Of a stretch of 64,000 nucleotides of DNA, positions 57,250-64,000 are shown piece after piece. The stretch comes from Ricinus communis. Its lineage: Eukaryota; Streptophyta; Magnoliopsida; Malpighiales; Euphorbiaceae. The notes beneath the pieces are model-generated. The model was not told the DNA's origin and made no database searches. It saw nothing but the letters and a program-made list of their open reading frames with translations. Each line of letters opens with the position of its first letter. Position 1 is the first letter of the stretch. The stretch lies in contig NC_063262.1 of assembly GCF_019578655.1 (NCBI RefSeq), positions 15,941,582 to 16,005,581 on the forward strand, written 5' to 3'. The translations under genes were made by a program, and so were the position numbers.

Positions 57250-57871
57250 CGCAAAAAACATGAAAAACAAGTTAGTATAGCCTCACAAAAACACTCGTTC
57301 ACGTGTTTCTCTCAATTAAAATGTCACACCGCTTGTGTTTCACTCAAATTTTTGGCTTTTCTCGATGCTAGTCTCACCATTATTGCCTTTTACCTCTCTT
57401 GCTTTTACTTTAGGTTCTTAGATGAACTAATCACCTAAACAAACCAAATCAGATTATGGCAATTCAATGGAGTGAAAAAAAAAAGTTGGTCTAGATCAAG
57501 TTGTTAGGTAAGGCCAAATTTAAAGTAGCTAGACACAAGAAAGCAATAAAATAAAATAACATAATAGGACTTCTATGCCGTCCAAACTTTCTTTTTGTTG
57601 GATCTTTTGATTCTTTTTTTTTTATTTTTTTAATGATAATAATACAAGTGAAAAGAAATTATGAACAACACAATTTTTTTATTTTTTAGCAAGAGACAAC
57701 AAAGTTTTACTTTATGAAAACAAAGGTGTAAACTTTGAAAAGAAAGAGTACTTAGAAGGACAAAAAAATTGAAATAAAAAGAATTCGGCGCAAATAAAGA
57801 AAAAGTGAAGAAGATGAGAAACTTCAATAACACACAAAACACAAAGATAAGCAAACCTTAACTTGAAGCAA
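57250..57871 (-). other. 5' leader of element F
   Basis: Noncoding AT-rich sequence between the primer site and the gag ATG. It has T-rich and A-rich runs (57590-57640) and no ORF that looks real. Confidence 0.55.
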
Positions 57872-57883
57872 GCTCTGATACCA
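57872..57883 (-). promoter_or_regulatory. Primer binding site of element F
   Basis: On the minus strand TGGTATCAGAGC, the classical plant initiator tRNA-Met primer site, lies two bases after the LTR end. It marks F as a different lineage from the Athila elements here. Confidence 0.9.
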
Positions 57884-57885
57884 AA

Positions 57886-58126
57886 TGATAGGAAATCATC
57901 AACTTAGCAACCATACACCCCAATAACTAACGAGCTATGATACATATGGAATGCAAGAAAACACCCTCCAATCAAGATGATTCCAAAACCCAAGGATCTC
58001 CTCAAGTGAAGTTAGGGAAAACTAGTTCCAATAATGAAACTAGCACTTGAATTCAACTCCAAACGCCACAAACCAAGTATGATTTGATAAGTTAAGAATC
58101 AAACACAAGATTTTGGTTAGAGAACG
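57886..58126 (-). repeat. 5' LTR fragment of element F
   Basis: On the minus strand this is the last 241 bp of an LTR ending GATTTCCTATCA. It is interrupted at 58127 by the reversed LTR of element C; GAACG at 58122-58126 is the likely left target site. The rest of the F LTR is not found on the far side of element C. Confidence 0.75.
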
Positions 58127-59574
58127 TGATGGCTGCTACTCGTGTTAGCTATAATCTAAGGCAGTGTACCTATCGATGCAGTCTAGCACTAATGGCGAGT
58201 ATCAAGGTCGTATTCCTCGGGAAAGCGAAAGCCCAGAGTTACTTCTTTGTTCTTTGTTATATTAACCTAAAATCGATTATGATAATTTCTAAACTAACTA
58301 TTAACTTCAAGCTAAGTTCTGAGGGAGATGCAGGAGTAATTGATAAATGAAATAATCAAGACAAGAAGACAAACCCAAAGGGAATCTAAACTAGTTGGCA
58401 ACCGAACAAAAGATAAAGGATCGATGAGTCTAATTATGCTACCCGTGGACGAATTCTTAACCGAATTCGGTTTCTCTCTCGAGATAATCAAATTCCTAAA
58501 CCTAATAACCTAAAGTTGGAATCTCTTCCTAACGATTGATTCTTAAATTAGCATTAAGCTTTAATCCGCCTCTATTAAGCTTTGTTAATTCTTAATCCGG
58601 CTAGTTAATTATCCTTATCTTTAAGCGATTATTAACCAGTTCTTGTTATTCAAAATTCCAATTGCCAAACGGATTTCTCAATCTCATAAAGCAATCTAAA
58701 CATCACAATTCACAATGTCTCATGAATAATGCATAATCTTATTAATACTGAAAACAAGAAGAATACAAAACCAACTCAAACAATCCAACAATATAATATC
58801 AAGCCAACATAGTAAAGAAATCCCAATGGATTAAATCAGTCTAGCTAAACATGTTCATGTTTAAAACAATCTAGGAAATCAATTACAATGAAAGAATAAT
58901 GAAAATAAAACATGTACACCCTTTTCTCTCTGAATTGGATGAACGACCCAAACTGGATCTACACTTTGATTAATCTCCTAAACTGCCTCTTGAATTGCTT
59001 CCACTACGGTTTTGCACTCGGAACCTTGCGATTCCGGGATTCTTACTCCCCGCGAACTCTCTCGCACTCAATACCGTGCGGCAGAACCGAGCCGTGGCTC
59101 TATGTCACTCTTTTTCCCTCTCTCCTTTCTAAGAAAAATTCATTTTTCTTATATATTTAACTTCGACGGCCGTGTTCAAGTCTTGGTCGTCTGACGAAGT
59201 CCGCCGCGGTACGGAACCGTGGATCTCACCTGGGGTTTCACCACTCCCGTGTTGGCCACCACGCAGGTCAAGGTGGTGGCTACGGAAACCGTGCCCAAAG
59301 TGCAAATTTCAAGAATCAAAGCAATGGTTGAGCACGGCCAGAGTCCAGGCCGTGCTCAATGTATGCATTGCGGGCTCTTGTCCGATCTTGATGAATTCTC
59401 GTCTGTTTTCGCACGTATTGATCTATAATTGCTTAAACACCGATGATGGTCCTATAAATGTTCCTGAAATGCAAAAGAACACAAAACACGGGTGATCTGG
59501 AAATAAAAGCATAATAATTGCTAAGAACATACGCAATAATATGCAAGCAAATATGTGTAAAACTATGCTCATCA
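58127..59574 (-). repeat. 3' LTR of element C
   Basis: On the + strand it runs from TGATGGCTGCTACTCGTG to AACTATGCTCATCA, so on the minus strand it starts TGATGAGCATAGTTTTACAC (1448 bp), the same family as the solo LTR at 29657-31035. U3 palindromic motifs are at 59165-59355 and the TATA box (TATATAAG, minus) near 59147-59158. It is inserted in the LTR of element F. Confidence 0.85.
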
Positions 59575-61501
59575 AATTACCCTACACTTAAGCTATTGCT
59601 TGTCCTCAAGCAATTAACAACTCACCCCATAAAATTACAGTTAGCAATTCCTTTCAGTTTATGCCCCTAGTCCACAACAGAGAGTATTCAACACATCTCA
59701 AAGGATACTCAATCATAAATCAAATTACAAATCATTAACAAAGAATGGAAATAATATTAATGCATGAGTAACTTAAATGACAACTCAACACAAACATCAT
59801 GAACTAATGCCTCACAGGGATCACTCAAGTCGCTCAAAGTGTATATTAGGTGAATAACAAATCCCTCAAAGCAAATGCACAAGACCCGCTCACCATAAGC
59901 TTGCTCATAAATCATATCTTCGCTACTGTGAATAAGTAAATACCAAAATCAAAGGGTCTTTACCAAGGTTGAAATGGGGCTAAGGTAAAGGTACGGAGAT
60001 TTGGATAGAAGTGTGAAAGTGCTAGAATTCGTGCGATAAACAATAGTATATGCTCAAAGGATTAAATGCCTAAGATCACAAAAAGAATCATTCACTAAAA
60101 TCCCTACTTCATAGAATAACGCTCGCAAATGCTCTAAATCCAATAAAAAGATAAATAATTAAAGAGATTTATTTATTATATATTCTTTTTTTTTCTTCTT
60201 CTTCTTCTTTTTCTCTTTTTTTTTTTGTTTTTTTTATAATAATGAACTAGCAGCTTATTAGCGACCGCTGCATACAACTCGAATAAACATAAAGAATAAC
60301 AAATACAAATTGGATCAAAGGGAGCATTTAAAATATCAAAAAAATTTAATGAATTTACCAACATAGCAACTAGCATTTTAATCCCACATAAAGTTGAATA
60401 AATCACAGAAAGAAATTCCAGCATAAGGGTAAAGGAAAGATAAATGTAAAGAATGGTACAATTGAAGTGTATAGGTGTAGATTATGAAGAAAAGGTTAAG
60501 GCTAAAAAACTGGCTAACTAATGGAAACATAAGGTGATAGGCTTTTGGTCAAATGTGGTGAATCCTAAATCGCCCAAATCATCTCATGGTATTCACAATA
60601 TTCATGTAACTTCAACACGCATTACAAAGCAAGTTCTAGAAGCAAAGTTAAGTACAATGCACACTCAAACAAGAAATATAAATAGCATAAGTATAATGAA
60701 TGCTCAACTGGCTCAAAATCTCACTTTCAGGTGTGGTATTAGGTGCAGTTGGTTCGTAACATCATTAATTGAATCATTACTTAAGAAACACATGCATATG
60801 ATATTATCAACGTTCTAAGTTAAAATTCGACAATTCGAAAAAATAATTAAATAACACCGGTTTAACCCGGCAGGGTTGATGTGTAAAACACCAAAAATTA
60901 TTTTCTAAGGACAATGAATAGCAAAGAAAAGTAACTACAATTCTATAAATCAAGTCATCAATCAGCTCAAAAATAGCATACTCAAGTGCATAAAAACACA
61001 GTGTCCTAACATCCCCTAAAAATACACAACACCTAGCCATAGCAATTTCAGATATATTAAAAATCCATATGAGAGATTAAGGTTTACCCATAAGCACCCC
61101 ACACTTGAAGAACACACTGTCCTCAGTGTAAAATGTTATGGATACCCCGCATGGAATGCTCAACTAAGAGAACAAAGGCAATACAATCCAAGTGCATGAC
61201 ATGTATGAAAAATAAAGTAAATAAATGCGGAAAATAAAAAGATCTAGGGGTACCGATCATCCATCGAGGCTGATGTTGTGGAAATTCAGTGCCTCCTCGG
61301 TAGAATCTGAAAATAATAAAATAAAGAAATAAAATCAAAACTGAAAATATGAAAACTAAAACTAATAAAATGTTTCAAAACAAAAGGTTAAAATATTAAA
61401 GATTAAAGATAAAATTCGGGGTGCCTCCCAAAAGCGCTTCTTTTTGATGTGATGAGTCTTCTTAGCTGGACTCATGGTGAAAAGCAAACGTTGGGGATTG
61501 G
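59575..61501 (-). other. Internal region of element C (noncoding, deleted)
   Basis: The polypurine tract AAGTGTAGGGTAATT (minus) and the stem-loop at 59595-59614 adjoin the LTR. A second CTTCAAGTGTGGGGTGC tract is at about 61095-61110. The distal end (61370-61490) reads as the same post-integrase tail as in element A2 at 48.63-48.78 kb. Beyond it the leader, gag and pol are missing and an LTR end follows at once. A (TTC)n-rich low-complexity stretch lies at 60183-60238. Confidence 0.6.
60183..60238. repeat. TTC/T-rich low-complexity run
   Basis: A run of T tracts and TTC repeats inside the untranslated region of element C. The basic-looking ORF on its minus strand (poly-Lys/Arg) is an artefact of the repeat. 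Confidence 0.8.
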
Positions 61502-61618
61502 TGATGTGTGCTACTCGTGTTAGCTACAATCTAAGGCAGTGTACCTATCGATGCAGTCTAGCACTAATGGCGAGTATCAAGGTCGTATTCCTCGGGAAAG
61601 CGAAAGCCCAGAGTTACT
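61502..61618 (-). repeat. 5' LTR end fragment of element C
   Basis: 117 bp of reversed LTR terminus, starting TGATGTGTGCTACTCGTG and stopping in CCCAGAGTTACT. It is joined on its left directly to the post-integrase tail of C, and on its right to LTR G. It shows how small a part of the 5' end of C survives. Confidence 0.75.
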
Positions 61619-62737
61619 CTAAGTAGCGAGACTCGAAGGTCCAGCATGGCCTGGACTCTGCCCGTGCTAATCAGCACGGGCTAGACCACGACCATGCTGG
61701 GACCATTATATAGGCAAATTCAATTTATTAAGCTAGGGTTTGATTTTCCGACTTGATTTCACATATACAAGCATAAGCCATCGTTTCCCAAACTTTAATA
61801 CTCAACTTTAGAAGACCATTTCATCTATTGAAGGAAGGATTACATTGGTTTTAACATTAAATTGAAGATCAAGAGGAGATTTGGGGCATTCAAGAGGCAA
61901 ATTAGGGTTCATCATTCGGAATTGGGAATTTAGGGTTTTTCATCCAACTTAAGAAAGAAGGGTTTACATGCCTTCAATTTACTTTTCTAAATTTGTTCTT
62001 TACTTTGTGTTGCTTATTATTATGAGTAACTAAACTTGTCAAACCCATTGGGGTTCCTATGTTGTTGGATTGATTCTAATGCTTATGAGATTTTGATTAT
62101 CAATGCTTGTCTCTTCTTGCTTTCATTATTAATGAGAAATCACATTATTCATGAGACGTTGTGAGTTATGGTATTTAGATTGCTTTATGTAATTGAGAAA
62201 TTCATTTAGTAATTGGAAATTTGAATAGCAAGAACTGGTTAATGATCACTTAGAGATAAGGGTAATTGACTAGCTGGATTAAGAATTAATAAAGCTTAAT
62301 AGAGGCGGCTTAAAGCTTAATGCTAATTTAATAATCGATCGTTGGGAAGAGATTCCAACTTTAGGTTTAGGAATTCGGTTATCTCGAGAGGGAAACCGAA
62401 TTCAGTTAAGAATTTATCCACGGGTAATTGCAATTGGTAATCAATGTAATCTCTATCTTCACTAAAATCTAACTAGCTTAGGTCCCCTTGGGTTTGCTTT
62501 TTCCTTTGATTGTTTTACTAAAGCCTTTCAGTCTGTCTGACACTTAGTTAATCGCTTGTTTATATTTAATCATAGAGTAGCAACTTCATTGATTTTATTA
62601 GGGTTAGATATCATGAAATGTTGCAGTAGTTCTAGGATCACCCTTACCCGAGAATACGACCTTGATACTCACAATTAGTGCTAGTCTGCATCGATAGGTT
62701 CACTACCTTAGATTGTAGCTACACAAATAGCCTATCA
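61619..62737 (+). repeat. LTR G, truncated at its start
   Basis: A forward LTR lacking its first few hundred bases and ending AAATAGCCTATCA. Palindromic motifs are CCAGCATGGCC, GCCCGTGCTAATCAGCACGGGC (split by 'TAATC') and ACCATGCTGGG at 61638-61705. A TATA box TTATATAGG is at 61707-61715. The shared U5 phrases CTTGATACTC and ATCGATAGGTTCAC are near its end. No primer site follows. Confidence 0.75.
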
Positions 62738-63164
62738 AAACACTTCATGTGCATGCTCATCATAGGTAGGACTCCGGCTGTGCTGATCAGCATGACCTAG
62801 GGATTCAACCCGTGATGCCCACGGAAACCGTTGTGAACCACTAAAATCCAAGCTTTTCTTCGTCATCTCAAACTGCCAAACTCCCTACCTGCGTTCCACA
62901 CACGTGCGTACACATTTAGGCTATAATTCAAGTAAAATGTATCAAATAGGGAAGTTTGTCTTCACCAATCACCAAAAATCTGAGTTAAGTTATTAAAACC
63001 CTAGATTCATACAATTAGGTTCAGTCACTAAGTAAGTGCTCTAACTACCATCAAACATGCAAACGACTGATAAAAGAAAAAGAAAAACATAAAGCTAAAA
63101 TAGGAATGCCTCCCAAAGGCGCTTCTTTTTGGTTCTTGAGTCATTTAGTTGGACTCGATATGGA
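62738..63164 (-). other. Post-integrase region of element H with U3-like module
   Basis: No gene. The minus strand starts just after integrase with a KRSAFGRHS-like tail (63.1 kb) and at 62761-62840 carries ACGGTTTCCGTGGGCATCAC, ATGCTGATCAGCAC and related motifs, homologous to the internal promoter module of element B. LTR G cuts it at 62737, so a following ORF, if any, is lost. Confidence 0.5.
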
Positions 63165-64000
63165 TCATCCTTGCAAATACAGAATCATGTCAACCCGCTG
63201 CTCAATCTCCAACGAGTTTCCATGATACAATTTGAGCCTATATCCATTGACCTTGAAATCACCCTTCTCAGGATGATGAAGCTCGACTGTGCCATATGGG
63301 AAAACTTGCTTGACCACGAATGGCCCCAACCATCGACTCCTGAGCTTCCCTGGAAACAAATGAAGATATGAGTTATATAGCAATACTCTATCTCAAATCT
63401 GAAACTCCTTGGAACCTTTGAGCCTCTGATCATGCCACTTCTTTGTCTTAGCCTTGTAAATTGAAGAGTTTTCATATGCTTGTTGACGCTACTCCTTTAA
63501 TTCACTCAGCTGCCATTGTCTCTCCTTACTTGCAGAATCGACATCAAAATTGAAAGTTTTAAGGGCCCAAAGAGCCCTATGCTCTAATTCAACAGGTAAA
63601 TGACAAGACTTCCCATGTACAAGCCTATAGGGCGTAAAACCTATGGAAATCCTATATGCAGTCCTAAATGCCCATAATGCATCATCCAGTTTCAAAGCCC
63701 AATCCTTCCTACTCATACCTACAGTTCTCTTTAGAATGCGTTTTAAACCCCTATTAGTAACCTCAACTTGCCCACTGGTCTGTGGGTGATAGGGAGTAGA
63801 GAACCGTTGTGTCACACCATAGAAATGTGTTTTTCTATCACTAATTAACGCTCTAGGTGTGCCAAACCTAGCAAATAACTTTTTAAGAAACCTACAAACA
63901 GTTCTAGCATCATCAGTATGTAAAGCTTGTGCCTCAGGCCACTTAGAGAAATACTCAACAACCACAACAATATACTTATTGCCATAAGAAGAAGGGAATG
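63165..64000 (-). pseudogene. Athila integrase (element H), partial
   Basis: Integrase core and C-terminus running in from beyond the window. One frame, with two stops (63489 and near 63386): VVEYFSKWPEAQALHTDDAR, FARFGTPRALISDRKTHF (second catalytic Asp), YGVTQRFSTPYHPQTSGQVE (catalytic Glu in QVEVTNRGL), LDDALWAFRTAYRISIGFTP, YRLVHGKSCHLPVELEHRAL, then [34 protein letters not shown] and [20 protein letters not shown], stop at 63165. Compared with elements B and E it lacks about 11 residues, in frame, between ISDRxTHF and YGVTQRF. It is the best preserved Athila pol piece here. Confidence 0.85.

Noticed and set aside
60176..60424. 82-codon frame ending in poly-Lys/Arg
   Set aside because: The basic end is the TTC/T-rich low-complexity run read backwards, inside the untranslated region of element C.
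1..64000. Host protein-coding genes, tRNA or rRNA genes
   Set aside because: Apart from the doubtful PMD-like pseudogene near 1.3-5.6 kb, every recognisable coding block is retrotransposon-derived, and I found no cloverleaf or rRNA core sequence by eye.

Overview
This is a 64 kb stretch of plant nuclear DNA made almost entirely of decayed, nested LTR retrotransposons of the Ty3/gypsy superfamily. The evidence for a flowering plant is the clade content (Athila-type, Tat/Ogre-type and CRM-like chromovirus sequences), AT-rich intergenic DNA, plant-type GT-AG introns, and plant plastic-domain ORFs (plant mobile domain, DUF7745-like). I cannot name the species. I see no convincing intact host gene, no rRNA, no tRNA and no CRISPR array. 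A CRM-like element and the density of Athila elements fit pericentromeric heterochromatin, but that is inference.

Layout. 1-5.6 kb: a broken, apparently multi-exon plant-mobile-domain ORF on the + strand, interrupted by a 2.7 kb LTR-like repeat. 5.9-15.2 kb: a minus-strand Tat/Ogre element: integrase, extra RNase H, RT-RNase H and protease, with a spliced ORF on the opposite strand downstream of integrase (5.9-7.3 kb). Its protease is split by a deleted, non-autonomous Athila-like insertion (11.14-14.63 kb), and the protease segment is duplicated on both sides of it. 15.2-17.6 kb: unclassified noncoding LTR-like DNA. 17.67-29.52 kb: a long + strand Athila element (B) with 5' LTR, gag, protease, RT, integrase, an internal promoter-like module, a leader intron, an ATHILA ORF-1-like gene and a truncated 3' LTR. 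29.66-31.04 kb: a solo LTR with a perfect 5-bp target duplication. 31.0-33.3 kb: Tat LTR/leader remnants and a minus-strand Tat gag. 33.3-41.2 kb: a second + strand Athila element (E), cut off by a minus-strand Athila derivative (D, 41.2-45.8 kb). 45.8-52.2 kb: two LTR-bearing non-autonomous elements (A2 minus, A3 plus) meeting head to head as a large inverted repeat. 52.2-58.1 kb: a CRM-like element (F, minus) whose polyprotein is nearly all in one frame. 58.1-61.6 kb: another deleted minus-strand non-autonomous element (C) inserted in the LTR of F. 61.6-62.7 kb: a truncated + strand LTR (G). 62.7-64 kb: the integrase end of a third Athila element (H, minus) that runs off the window.

How the parts relate. 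The Athila-like elements share a tRNA-Asp-type primer site, an identical stem-loop just upstream of the polypurine tract, and near-interchangeable LTR 3' halves joined to different U3 halves. This suggests that gag-only or coding-poor members (A, C, D) were mobilised by full-length relatives such as B, E and H, with LTR exchange by recombination. The most interesting signals are the U3-like promoter module, TATA box and spliced leader inside element B ahead of its last ORF; the antisense spliced ORF of the Tat element; the conserved stem-loop next to the polypurine tract; and the duplicated protease segment around the 11-14.6 kb insertion. All homology statements rest on reading the sequence and on remembered family motifs; no database search was run.
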